From contig CALVEG010000003.1 of NCBI GenBank assembly GCA_944326525.1, positions 1 through 64,000 on the forward strand: a stretch of DNA of 64,000 nt, in the 5' to 3' direction. The stretch comes from Candidatus Gastranaerophilales bacterium. GTDB lineage: Bacteria; Cyanobacteriota; Vampirovibrionia; Gastranaerophilales; Gastranaerophilaceae. Below, in pieces: positions 1-8,234 of the stretch; the first letter of the stretch is position 1; each line of letters begins with the position of its first letter. The notes beneath the pieces are model-generated. The model saw only the letters and a list, made by a program, of their open reading frames with translations. It was not told where the DNA came from and searched no databases. The translations under genes were made by a program, and so were the position numbers.

Positions 1-270
1 AACACTGTCCTGTCCCAAAATTCCTGAACTGTGTCTAAATTCCCGCCATTTAAGGTTTTGAGACACTGTCTTGTTTTAGACATTGACGGACAGTAATCGG
101 ACTTTTTTGCCAGTTCAGGAATTTCATTTTTAGCGATTTCCGACTAAAAAAATCAAGATATATTTGAAACACACCCCTATTAGTTCAAAAAAATCAAATT
201 CCTGTAATGTCTGTCAAACCATAATTTCCATTTTGACCATATTTCCTTAGGAAATTAATTTCAAAGCATA
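1..270. other. Intergenic segment with several inverted repeats, no gene seen
   Basis: No credible coding region lies left of the tRNA. A perfect 13-bp inverted repeat pairs 19-31 with 111-123. Shorter arms pair 33-39 with 75-81 and 4-10 with 88-94, and the motif ACACTGTC occurs directly repeated at 2-9 and 63-70. A separate 7-bp palindrome lies at 241-255. The first arms look like the end of a transposable element or a structured RNA cut by the window edge; nothing here decides which. Confidence 0.4.
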
Positions 271-272
271 AA

Positions 273-303
273 ATAAAGGAGACGCCTTGCGACATCTCCT
301 TTA
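273..303 (-). terminator. Terminator of tRNA-Asn
   Basis: On the minus strand the tRNA is followed by a hairpin with an 8-bp core, AAAGGAGA (295-302) against TCTCCTTT (275-282), then an A/T-rich run. It lies directly after the CCA end of the tRNA. Confidence 0.75.
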
Positions 304-378
304 TGGCTCCCCAGGTTGGACTCGAACCAACAGCCTACCGGTTAACAGCCGGTTGCTCCGCCATTGAGCTACTGAGGA
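304..378 (-). tRNA. tRNA-Asn (anticodon GTT)
   Basis: Minus-strand cloverleaf with acceptor TCCTCAG pairing CTGGGGA (one G-T wobble), discriminator G and encoded CCA. The anticodon loop CTGTTAA carries GTT, giving Asn. The T-loop GGTTCGAGTCC is canonical. A terminator hairpin follows immediately. Confidence 0.95.
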
Positions 379-528
379 TTATTTTCTTAAGCTCTCGATG
401 TCCATGCATCTCTCGCTTACTCTCTTATTATATATACAAAAAAAAATATTGTAAAGTACTTTTTTTAACTATTTTATTTGTACTTATATTTAATTATATT
501 TTATGCTGTGGTTTATTCACAAAAATTA

Positions 529-537
529 TGATATAAT
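529..537 (+). promoter_or_regulatory. Extended -10 promoter of the BAX-inhibitor-like gene
   Basis: TGATATAAT at 529-537 is an extended -10 element (TG-n-TATAAT) about 36 nt upstream of the start codon. No good -35 box is visible at 17-18 nt. Confidence 0.5.
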
Positions 538-572
538 CTTACTTGATATATTACTTGTAGAAGGAGGTTTCT

Positions 573-1310
573 ATGTCAAATCCAGTTTTAAATGATAATT
601 TTTTTGAAAGAGAGCAAGCGCTCGAGAGTTCTCCTATGACTGTCAGTGGCGCGATTAATAAAACTCTTATTTTACTTTTAGCTTTGATTATTCCGGCAAT
701 TTATACTTTTTCTCTTGTTTTTGCAGGCTTTGCTGACAAAGCTCAACTGTTAACTATGGGCGGAGCTATTGTGGGATTTGTTATTGCTCTTGTTATGATT
801 TTTTGCAGAAACAAAAATCTTTTTAAATATTTGGCTCCTGCTTATGCTGTTGCAGAAGGCTTTTTTGTCGGTGGTATATCAGCGTTTTTTGAAGCTTCTT
901 GGGCTGGAATTATTATGCAAGCTGTGATTGCAACACTTGTAACTGTGTTTTTTATGCTTGGCATGTTTAAAACCGGTCTTATTAGAGCTACCGAAAAACT
1001 TCGCTCAGTTGTCTTAATTTCAATGTCTTCAATCGTTGCAATTTATGTAATCCAATTTGTTGCATCGTTTTTTGGTCGTTCTATACCGCAAATATTCACG
1101 GCAACCCCGATTGGCATAGTATTTAGTCTTTTTGTTGTTGCTATTGCTGCGCTTAATTTGATTTTTGATTTTGAATTTATTCAAAAAGGTGAAGAAAGGA
1201 TGCTTGACAGAGAATATGAGTGGTACGGTGCTTTTGGGCTTATGGTTACCATTGTATGGCTTTACATTGAGATTTTAAAATTAATTGCAAAATTAAACAG
1301 CAGAGAATAA
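573..1310 (+). CDS. BAX inhibitor-1 / YccA-family membrane protein
   Basis: A 245-aa integral membrane protein with about seven hydrophobic segments, of the length and pattern usual for the bacterial Bax-inhibitor-1-like family (YccA/YetJ). Family members act in the inner membrane as pH-sensitive Ca2+ leak channels or as modulators of the FtsH protease; which role applies here cannot be told. The C-terminal stretch ending in ...WLYIEILKLIAKLNS is typical, with acidic residues within the last helices. The start is fixed by a strong ribosome site (AAGGAGG) 7 nt upstream. It is transcribed alone between an extended -10 promoter and a bidirectional terminator. Confidence 0.85.
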   Translation: MSNPVLNDNFFEREQALESSPMTVSGAINKTLILLLALIIPAIYTFSLVFAGFADKAQLLTMGGAIVGFVIALVMIFCRNKNLFKYLAPAYAVAEGFFVGGISAFFEASWAGIIMQAVIATLVTVFFMLGMFKTGLIRATEKLRSVVLISMSSIVAIYVIQFVASFFGRSIPQIFTATPIGIVFSLFVVAIAALNLIFDFEFIQKGEERMLDREYEWYGAFGLMVTIVWLYIEILKLIAKLNSRE

Positions 1311-1345
1311 AAAAAGACCGGATTTTTTAAATCCGGTCTTTTTTT
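1311..1345. terminator. Bidirectional terminator
   Basis: A 13-bp perfect stem (AAAGACCGGATTT at 1313-1325 against 1329-1341) with a 3-nt loop is flanked by A and T runs on both sides. It serves the + gene ending at 1310 and the convergent - gene ending at 1351. Confidence 0.9.
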
Positions 1346-1350
1346 AGAAA

Positions 1351-1629
1351 TTAATTATCTTCATCAAAAGTAGAATTGGCTGAAATACATTCTACTTTTC
1401 CTGATTTATCTGCTTTCATACAAGCTTTTTGGAATGTATCGTAAGAACAATCTGCTAAAAATGTTTTATTTCCAGCGTAAATTTCTGTTTTTCCTGGATT
1501 TAAAGTTGATGGGCTATATGCTATTGATTTTGTGTTAAATGTCACAGGATTTGTGTTACGATAATTACCTTGCTGACAATTAACCTCTACATATCCTTTA
1601 AAGGGTAAACTGACTGGTCTGATTTGCAT
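1351..1629 (-). CDS. Small tagged protein, paralogue of the one at 11074-11331
   Basis: A 92-aa protein of unknown function. It begins MQIRPVSLPFKG, the short N-terminal tag found on several otherwise unrelated small proteins in this window. The core (FNTKSI..., T-x-IY-x-x-x-KT, ...QKACMKA) aligns with the 85-aa protein at 11074-11331 (VNTKHI..., TQIYLTDKT, LQAYLKA), so the two are probably paralogues of one small fold. Residues of the core alternate as short beta strands followed by a C-terminal helix. There is no signal peptide. A ribosome site (AAAGGAG) precedes the ATG. It shares a strand with mtaB upstream (24 bp apart), so the two may be cotranscribed. Confidence 0.75.
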   Translation of the reverse strand: MQIRPVSLPFKGYVEVNCQQGNYRNTNPVTFNTKSIAYSPSTLNPGKTEIYAGNKTFLADCSYDTFQKACMKADKSGKVECISANSTFDEDN

Positions 1630-1652
1630 AATATACTCCTTTCTTTTAATTA

Positions 1653-2954
1653 TTATTGATTTAAAAATTCAGCATATATTTTTGAATCTTGGTATTTTTT
1701 TATTTTTACTTGGGCTAAAGTATTCAATAAACTTTCATTACAAGAATTTATAATAACAGTTAAATAGTTTTTTGTCACGCCTTTTAAACATCCTGATTTT
1801 TTATCCGGATGTTTTTCTATTAAAACTTGTTGTGTTGTACCTAAATTCTTATTAATAAAAGAAGCAAGCTTTCTGGCTGAAATTTCTTTCACAATATTCG
1901 CACGCTGTTCTTTAATTTTTTCATCTACCTGATTTGGAAGCGAAGCTCCAACGGTTCCTTGACGTTTTGAATATGGAAAAGTATGAATTTGACTTAAACC
2001 GGAAAGTTCAAGATTTTGGCGGGTAATTTCAAAATCTTCCTCTGTTTCTCCGGCAAAACCTGTAATTATGTCACTGCCTAAAAATGGATTTTCAAAAATT
2101 TCATTAATATGTTCAATTTGTTCAAGATAATCTTCAACTTTGTAAAAACGGTTCATGGAACGTAATGTCTTATTGCAAGCTGATTGAAGCGAGAGATGAA
2201 AATGTGGACAAAACTTTTCTGATTTACTTAAGAATTCCAACATTTTATCATTAATTTCCGTTGGGTTGAGTGACCCCAAACGATAACGCTCTATAGTTGT
2301 ATTATCTTCAATGTATTTAATTAAATCTAAAAGGTTTTCGCCAATGTCTTTGCCCCATTGACCAATATGAATGCCTGTAAATACAACTTCTTTAAACCCA
2401 TGATTAGAGAACTTGTTTATTTGTTCTGCTACAAATTTTTTATCAGCACTTCTGCTCCTTCCTCGAGCAAATGGAATTATACAATAAGTACATCTGCTGT
2501 CACATCCATCCTGAATTTTTAAACTTGCACGAGTCTTAGATGTATCTTCAAGTTCTACTCGATGGAATTCAGAAAGTTCCATAATATTGCTTGCTAAACA
2601 TTTTGAATTTGAAGTTTCTAGTGTTTGCAAAGTTTCATAAATATTTAATTTTTCATCGTTTCCGATTACTAAATCAATAAATTCGTTTTCCAAAAGTTTT
2701 TCTTTTTCAACTTGTGCAATGCAACCGGTTAAAACAGTTTTAATTTCCGGCTTTTTGTGTTTTATGTTCCGCAAAATATAAAAAGCTTCGTTATCACTTT
2801 TGGAGGTAACAGAGCAAGAGTTCAAAATAAATATATCTGCATCTTCAGGGGTTTTAACTTCTTCCAAAGCATTCTTTTTAAGATTTTGGATTATAATAGA
2901 ACCCTCAAACTGATTCGACTTACAACCCATGGAGTGTATATAAAATTTTTTCAT
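1653..2954 (-). CDS. mtaB: tRNA t6A37 methylthiotransferase MtaB
   Basis: A 433-aa radical-SAM methylthiotransferase that converts N6-threonylcarbamoyladenosine-37 of tRNAs to its 2-methylthio form. The N-terminal UPF0004 domain carries the three cysteines for the auxiliary 4Fe-4S cluster (C11, C47, C78). The radical-SAM motif C151-x3-C155-x2-C158 follows (GCDSRCTYCII), and a TRAM-like C-terminal tail ends the protein. The MGCKSNQ.E start and length match MtaB rather than MiaB or RimO. No Shine-Dalgarno sequence precedes the ATG; a -10 hexamer ends 6 nt upstream, which suggests a leaderless mRNA. Confidence 0.93.
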   Translation of the reverse strand: MKKFYIHSMGCKSNQFEGSIIIQNLKKNALEEVKTPEDADIFILNSCSVTSKSDNEAFYILRNIKHKKPEIKTVLTGCIAQVEKEKLLENEFIDLVIGNDEKLNIYETLQTLETSNSKCLASNIMELSEFHRVELEDTSKTRASLKIQDGCDSRCTYCIIPFARGRSRSADKKFVAEQINKFSNHGFKEVVFTGIHIGQWGKDIGENLLDLIKYIEDNTTIERYRLGSLNPTEINDKMLEFLSKSEKFCPHFHLSLQSACNKTLRSMNRFYKVEDYLEQIEHINEIFENPFLGSDIITGFAGETEEDFEITRQNLELSGLSQIHTFPYSKRQGTVGASLPNQVDEKIKEQRANIVKEISARKLASFINKNLGTTQQVLIEKHPDKKSGCLKGVTKNYLTVIINSCNESLLNTLAQVKIKKYQDSKIYAEFLNQ

Positions 2955-2960
2955 TCCATA

Positions 2961-2990
2961 ATAATAGTATAAAAAAGTATGTCATGTAAA
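2961..2990 (-). promoter_or_regulatory. Leaderless-type promoter of mtaB
   Basis: On the minus strand: -35 TTTACA (2985-2990), 18-nt spacer, -10 TATTAT (2961-2966), then 6 nt to the ATG at 2954. Transcription would start at or next to the A of the ATG. Confidence 0.6.
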
Positions 2991-3046
2991 TAAAAATTAA
3001 TAAATGTTACTTTTATAGCAAAAAAAATAATTTTCAGACATTCTAA

Positions 3047-3055
3047 TGTTATAAT
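3047..3055 (+). promoter_or_regulatory. Extended -10 promoter
   Basis: TGTTATAAT at 3047-3055 is a consensus extended -10, 29 nt upstream of the ATG at 3085. Confidence 0.5.
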
Positions 3056-3084
3056 GATAGTGTAAAAGTGAAAGGTGTGTGTTT

Positions 3085-3966
3085 ATGAATATTGAGGCAA
3101 TAAACAATATTAATTTCAATTCGCGCTCCGAAAGAGACATAACCCCTTATAACCCGCGTAAAAACCGTCGTCATAATATTGATAGCGTTATTTCAATGAG
3201 TGATAATGACGTTAGACGACTCGCTTATATAAAGACAATTAACAATACAGAAGATAAAAAACACAAAAAATTGTCGTCAGCATTGGTATTAAGCACTCCA
3301 TTGGCAGCAGGTGCAGCTTCAGCGTTGCTTGAAGCGCCTAAATTTAAATTATTTTCAAGAGACCTTACAGGAGCCTCAGCAAGAGCTTTGAATGGTCTTA
3401 AAGGTGCAGGCAAATGGGGAATAATGCTTGGAATTGCTTACGGGATTAATAAAGTAAGACGTTATTTTGAAGATAAATCGCCAAACTTTAACAGATTTAC
3501 AAACGAAAATCCGTTCTTAACATTCGGCGCATCAGTAGCAGCGTTTGCGGGAGCCTTGGCTCTTGGCGGTAAGGCAGTTAATAAAATCGGAGAAAGTATT
3601 ATTAAAAATACAAAACCGCAAAGTATTATTAAAGCAGACAAAAGAATTGCTGAATATGCTGACAAATTCAATGCAAATAGTGTTGTAAAATACATTTCTA
3701 AACAAATGAATAAGTTAAGAAATTCGCAAACACTTGAACCACTTAAAGCAGCAGCTAAATGGACTTTAGGTTGGTCACCTGCATTGTTGTTGGGTGGAGC
3801 TATTGCTCACGAATTTGCACACGGACGTGAAAAAGATGTCGAATTTGTTAAAAATTACTCTGAAATGAAAGATATTCAAACAAGACTTGCACAGGCTAGA
3901 ATCCAAGAACTGTCTGTTCAGAATAGGGCTTTAAAGGCTGCAATTGCAAGTCAGAATAGTTATTAA
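3085..3966 (+). CDS. Membrane-associated protein of unknown function
   Basis: A 293-aa protein I do not recognise. ATG at 3085 is preferred over the GTG at 3079 because AAAGG sits 9 nt before it and the product then starts MNIEAINNINFNS, similar to other tagged proteins of this genome. A basic, Arg/Asn-rich stretch (about 15-35) is followed by four Ala/Gly-rich hydrophobic segments (around 65-85, 108-122, 145-165 and 222-240), then a charged helical tail (QTRLAQARIQELSVQNRALKA) that could form a coiled coil. It stands alone between an extended -10 promoter and a terminator. Confidence 0.65.
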   Translation: MNIEAINNINFNSRSERDITPYNPRKNRRHNIDSVISMSDNDVRRLAYIKTINNTEDKKHKKLSSALVLSTPLAAGAASALLEAPKFKLFSRDLTGASARALNGLKGAGKWGIMLGIAYGINKVRRYFEDKSPNFNRFTNENPFLTFGASVAAFAGALALGGKAVNKIGESIIKNTKPQSIIKADKRIAEYADKFNANSVVKYISKQMNKLRNSQTLEPLKAAAKWTLGWSPALLLGGAIAHEFAHGREKDVEFVKNYSEMKDIQTRLAQARIQELSVQNRALKAAIASQNSY

Positions 3967-4001
3967 AAGCATTTAGGTTTTAATTAAGAAAAATTAAAAA
4001 A

Positions 4002-4028
4002 TAAAACATCTCATAAAGAGGTGTTTTA
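4002..4028. terminator. Bidirectional terminator
   Basis: Stem AAAACATCTC against GAGGTGTTTT (one wobble pair) with a 5-nt A-rich loop and a T-rich tail, between convergent genes. The stop codon of the minus-strand gene overlaps its right edge. Confidence 0.75.
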
Positions 4029-4379
4029 TTTTTGTGAAAGATTTTTAATTGATTCTGATGCAAAGTTATATATACTACGCAGAGAATTTACAAAATCATC
4101 TTTTGTATCTGTGCAAATTTTTAAAGCGATTTGATATCTATTTAATGAGTTATCTTTAAATACTGTCATTTTAGTATTATGAAACAAATCATCAGCCATA
4201 TAAGAAAAGTATATTCTGGCATTTTCTTTTTCTGCATAATTTTGAAGTGCAGTCATATTATCTTCATTAAATACAGAATGTAATTTTTTCTGTAATTCAT
4301 TTGTACATAAAATTCTGGGATTTTTTGCCATTTGCATTGGTAATCTGTCATAAGATATTTTTATAGGTCGTATACTCAC
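4026..4379 (-). CDS. Tagged small protein of unknown function
   Basis: A 117-aa cytosolic-looking protein that begins MSIRPIKISYDRLP, sharing the M-x-IRP-[IV] opening seen at 1351-1629 and 11074-11331 but lacking the following F-K-G. The rest is mixed helix and strand with no motif I can name (for example ARIYFSYMADDLF and NRYQIALKICTDTKDDF). There is no signal peptide or membrane segment. AAAGGAGAT before the ATG is a good ribosome site. It is monocistronic, convergent with the gene ending at 3966. Confidence 0.65.
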   Translation of the reverse strand: MSIRPIKISYDRLPMQMAKNPRILCTNELQKKLHSVFNEDNMTALQNYAEKENARIYFSYMADDLFHNTKMTVFKDNSLNRYQIALKICTDTKDDFVNSLRSIYNFASESIKNLSQK

Positions 4380-4435
4380 ATTAATCTCCTTTTTCTAATC
4401 TTAACAATTAAGGAATTATCTGTCAATAAAAAATA

Positions 4436-4470
4436 ATAAAAAAGAGCCCGAATTTCTTCGGACTCTTATA
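4436..4470 (-). terminator. Terminator of nifJ
   Basis: Stem AAGAGTCCGAA / TTCGGGCTCTT with a GAAA-type loop, followed on the minus strand by six T residues, just after the nifJ stop. Confidence 0.85.
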
Positions 4471-4485
4471 ATTTTGTAGAAGTTA

Positions 4486-7400
4486 TTACTTCATCAATTC
4501 GCCAACTGCTTTGTAAACAGCCATACGTTTTGATGCATCTTCTTCAGCTTGAGCGTAAAGTTCTGCAGCATGATCAGGGTTTGTTTTCATCAAAGATTTG
4601 TAACGACCTTCTGATTTAATAAAGTCCTGATAGCTTTCTTTAGGTTCTTTAGCATCCCATGTGAACGGAGCATCAGGATTTGCCGGATTGTATCTGTAAA
4701 GCGGGAAGTATCCTGCTTCAACTGCACGTTTTTGTTCTGTCTGAGTCTTAGACATATCAATTCCGTGAGCGATACAAGGTGCATAAGCAAAGATGATTGA
4801 TGGTCCGTTGTATGCTTCAGCTTCTTGGAATGCTTTAAGAGTTTGAGCTCTGTCTGCACCCAATGCAACTGATGCTACATATACGTAACCATAAGACATA
4901 CTCATCAAGCCCATGTTTTTCTTGTAAGTTTTCTTACCGCCTGTAGCGAATTTAGCAACCGCACCTGTTGGTGTTGATTTAGAAGCTTGACCACCAGTGT
5001 TAGAGTAAACTTCAGTATCAAGAACAAGAATATTTACGTTCTGATTTTGTGCGATTACGTGGTCGATACCGCCGTATCCGATATCGTTTGCCCAACCGTC
5101 ACCACCGATAATCCATACTGATTTATCTGTGAAGTAGTCTTGAAGTTCTCTTACTTTTGCTAAATCAGGGCATCCGCAGTTTGCATATTTTGCAATAACT
5201 TTCTTAGCGTTTTCCTGAGCTGCAACAGCTTCTTCAGTTTTTGAATTATCCCAGTGTGACATTGCTTCGGTTAAAGCTTCTTTTAAGTCAGCAGGTGATT
5301 TTTCATTTTCAAGAACTTTTTCAACATAAGTTTTCAAAGTATCTCTGTTCTGGTCAACTGCCAATCTCATACCAAAACCGAATTCAGCGTTGTCTTCAAA
5401 TAATGAGTTAGCCCAAGCCGGCCCTCTGCCATCCTTATTTGTTGTGTAAGGAATAGTCGGGAATGTACCTGAGTAAATTGAAGAACATCCTGTTGCGTTA
5501 GCTACGATTGCGTTTTCTCCGAACAATTGAGAAACCAATTTAACGTAAGGAGTTTCTCCACAACCTGCGCAAGCGCCTGAGAATTCAAATAACGGTTTTC
5601 TTAACATTGCGCCTTTGATTGTCTTAGTAGTGTTTTTACCCATTACGTTATCAGGCAATGAATCGAAGAATTTTTCGTTAACTACTTCGCCAACAGCTTC
5701 TTCTTCTTCAATAGTTGACCAAGTCAAAGCTGCTTTTTCAGGGTTCTTAGCCATCGGGCACTGATCTATACATACGCCGCATCCTGTACAATCTTTGCAG
5801 TATACTTGAACTTTGAATTTTTCATCTGCCAAAGCCGGTTTTGCAGGGATTGTTTTAAATGATTCAGGTGCATTTGCAAGATCTTTTTCTTCAATCAATT
5901 TAGTTCTGATTGCAGCGTGAGGACATGCTGATGCGCAAATTCCGCACTGAATACAATTTTCCGGATTCCATTTTGGAACTCTCGGTGCGATTCCGCGTTT
6001 TTCTAAGCAAGCTGTTCCTGTCGGAATTACACCGTCATTTGACATTGCTGATACCGGAATATCATCACCTTTTTGTCTCATTGAAGGTTCAATGATTTTC
6101 TTAGCAAAGTCTGATGCATTGTCTGGTATAAGTTTAATGTCATCTGCGTGTGCTACTCCTGCTAAAGATGAAGGAACAACAACTTCTTCTGTTGCATCAA
6201 CCGCTGCATCTATAAGTGCAAGGTTCATATTTACAACATCGTCGCCTTTTTTCTTGAAGGTTTTCTTTGTCATTTCTCTCATACCTTCAAGCGCTTGTTC
6301 AAACGGAATAATTCCTGAAACTTTGAAGTATGCAACCATCATAACTGTGTTTGCACCTTTTCCTCTTAAGCCAGGCTGTTGTTCAATAAGTTTTTCTGCA
6401 TCTACATTGTAGAATTTGATTTTCTTATTGATAATTGTTTCTTGCATATCACGAGTCAAATGAGAGAATGCTTCTTCTTTTGACCATGGGCTGTTAAGCA
6501 AGAATGTACCGCCTTCTTTAATACCTTTTAATAAATCGTATCTGCCGATGTATGCATGTGCTGAACAAGATACAAAGTCAGGTGCTGTAATAAGGTATGT
6601 TGATTTGATTTGTTTGTCGCCGAATCTTAAGTGAGAAACGGTTACACCAAATGATTTTTTAGAGTCATAAGCAAAGTATGCTTGAGCATCTTTGTTTGTA
6701 TATTGACCGATAATTTTAATTGAGTTTTTGTTAGCACCAACAGTACCGTCTGAACCCAAGCCCCAGAACATACAGTTTGTTGTTCCTTCCGGTTCTGTAA
6801 CGATGTGTTCTGTAACTTTTAATGATTTGTGAGTTACATCATCTTCGATACCAACTGTGAATCCGTGGAATCCGTTGTTTTCTGAGTGTTTGTAAATAGC
6901 GTAAACCATTGACGGTGTAAATTCTTTTGAAGATAAACCGTAACGGCCGCCAATTACTCTGATGTCTTTGTTTTCTAATGCTGCAACTACATCCATGTAT
7001 AAAGGTTCACCGATTGAACCAGGTTCTTTAGTTCTGTCAAGAACTGCAATACGTTTTGTTGTTTTTGGAAGTGCTGCGTTGAAACGTTTTGTATCAAACG
7101 GTCTATATAGTCTTACTTTAACCAAACCGTATTTAGTTCCGCGTTTTGCGTTCAAGTATTCGATTGTTTCTTCAATAGTTTCACAACCAGAACCGATTGC
7201 AACGATTACGTCAGTAGCATCAGGTGCGCCGACATAATCGAACGGATGATACTGTCTGCCTGTAATTTTTGCAACTTTGTCCATATATTCTTGAACAATG
7301 TCAGGAACAGCGTCATAGTATTTGTTAACTGTTTCACGACCTTGGAAGTATACGTCAGTGTTTTGAGCACCTACTTTACAAATCGGAGCTTCCGGTCTCA

Positions 7401-8022
7401 TTGCTCTGTTACGGAATTCTTCAATGTATTTTGGTTCAACTAAGCTTGCAATATCTTCATATGAAATTTCTTCAATTTTGTGTACTTCGTGAGAAGTTCT
7501 GAAACCATCGAAGAATTGAAGGAACGGAACTTTTGCTTTGTAAGTTGACAAGTGAGCAACTAAAGCCATATCCATTTCTTCTTGAACTGAGTTTGCTGCT
7601 AACATTGCATAACCAGTGTTGCGGCACCCCATAACGTCTGTATGATCACCGAAAATTGCTAATGATTGTGCTGCTAATGCACGTGCTGATACGTGGATTA
7701 CGTGCGGAAGCATTTCACCTGCTGCTTTGTGCATTACAGGAATCATCAATAATAAACCTTGTGATGCTGTGTAAGTTGATGTTAAAGCACCTGCTGCTAG
7801 TGATCCGTGAACTGCACCTGCGGCACCTGCTTCAGATTGCATTTCTGCAACTTTTACGGTTTTACCCCAGATGTTTTTCTTTCCTTGTGATGCCCATTCA
7901 TCAATCCATTCTCCCATTGTTGAAGAAGGAGTAATAGGGTAGATTGCTGACACTTCGCTCAATGCATACGCAACATGCGCTGCGGCGTAATTGCCATCAA
8001 CCGTTATTGTTTTTCCTGGCAT
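4486..8022 (-). CDS. nifJ: Pyruvate:ferredoxin (flavodoxin) oxidoreductase
   Basis: A 1178-aa single-chain enzyme that oxidises pyruvate to acetyl-CoA and CO2 with reduction of ferredoxin or flavodoxin; it is cytosolic and the central step of anaerobic energy metabolism. Order of domains: pyruvate-binding domain (YPITPSSTMGE near residue 30); gamma and CoA-binding regions; two 4Fe-4S motifs (CIQCGICASACP, then CKDCTGCGVCIDQCP); and the C-terminal thiamine-diphosphate domain (CAGCGETPY, GGDGWANDIGYGG). The length is that of homodimeric bacterial/protist-type enzymes. AAGGAGG lies just upstream of the ATG. The gene is monocistronic with its own terminator, and a 212-bp intergenic region separates it from the divergent gene at 8235. 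Confidence 0.97.
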   Translation of the reverse strand: MPGKTITVDGNYAAAHVAYALSEVSAIYPITPSSTMGEWIDEWASQGKKNIWGKTVKVAEMQSEAGAAGAVHGSLAAGALTSTYTASQGLLLMIPVMHKAAGEMLPHVIHVSARALAAQSLAIFGDHTDVMGCRNTGYAMLAANSVQEEMDMALVAHLSTYKAKVPFLQFFDGFRTSHEVHKIEEISYEDIASLVEPKYIEEFRNRAMRPEAPICKVGAQNTDVYFQGRETVNKYYDAVPDIVQEYMDKVAKITGRQYHPFDYVGAPDATDVIVAIGSGCETIEETIEYLNAKRGTKYGLVKVRLYRPFDTKRFNAALPKTTKRIAVLDRTKEPGSIGEPLYMDVVAALENKDIRVIGGRYGLSSKEFTPSMVYAIYKHSENNGFHGFTVGIEDDVTHKSLKVTEHIVTEPEGTTNCMFWGLGSDGTVGANKNSIKIIGQYTNKDAQAYFAYDSKKSFGVTVSHLRFGDKQIKSTYLITAPDFVSCSAHAYIGRYDLLKGIKEGGTFLLNSPWSKEEAFSHLTRDMQETIINKKIKFYNVDAEKLIEQQPGLRGKGANTVMMVAYFKVSGIIPFEQALEGMREMTKKTFKKKGDDVVNMNLALIDAAVDATEEVVVPSSLAGVAHADDIKLIPDNASDFAKKIIEPSMRQKGDDIPVSAMSNDGVIPTGTACLEKRGIAPRVPKWNPENCIQCGICASACPHAAIRTKLIEEKDLANAPESFKTIPAKPALADEKFKVQVYCKDCTGCGVCIDQCPMAKNPEKAALTWSTIEEEEAVGEVVNEKFFDSLPDNVMGKNTTKTIKGAMLRKPLFEFSGACAGCGETPYVKLVSQLFGENAIVANATGCSSIYSGTFPTIPYTTNKDGRGPAWANSLFEDNAEFGFGMRLAVDQNRDTLKTYVEKVLENEKSPADLKEALTEAMSHWDNSKTEEAVAAQENAKKVIAKYANCGCPDLAKVRELQDYFTDKSVWIIGGDGWANDIGYGGIDHVIAQNQNVNILVLDTEVYSNTGGQASKSTPTGAVAKFATGGKKTYKKNMGLMSMSYGYVYVASVALGADRAQTLKAFQEAEAYNGPSIIFAYAPCIAHGIDMSKTQTEQKRAVEAGYFPLYRYNPANPDAPFTWDAKEPKESYQDFIKSEGRYKSLMKTNPDHAAELYAQAEEDASKRMAVYKAVGELMK

Positions 8023-8234
8023 AATTAAATAACCTCCTTATTGATTTACTATTACTTAATTACTAATTATACGCTCTTAATCTTAATCATAATACAAACA
8101 TAATCTTTTAACAAAGAATATTATTTGTAAATTATTGTTAAGTTTAGGGTGTGTTTTTGGATATTAAGGTAAAATTTATTGTTCAGGCGTTTTATACGAA
8201 TTAGAATTTTAAAAGGTTAGGAAGGATTGTCGAT

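Noticed and set aside
1-300. CRISPR array
   Set aside because: Repeats here are inverted and irregular; no regularly spaced direct repeats or cas genes occur anywhere in the window.
5910-7934. Several open frames on the + strand inside nifJ
   Set aside because: They are antisense to a fully conserved 1178-aa enzyme, have no ribosome sites, and show no domain pattern.
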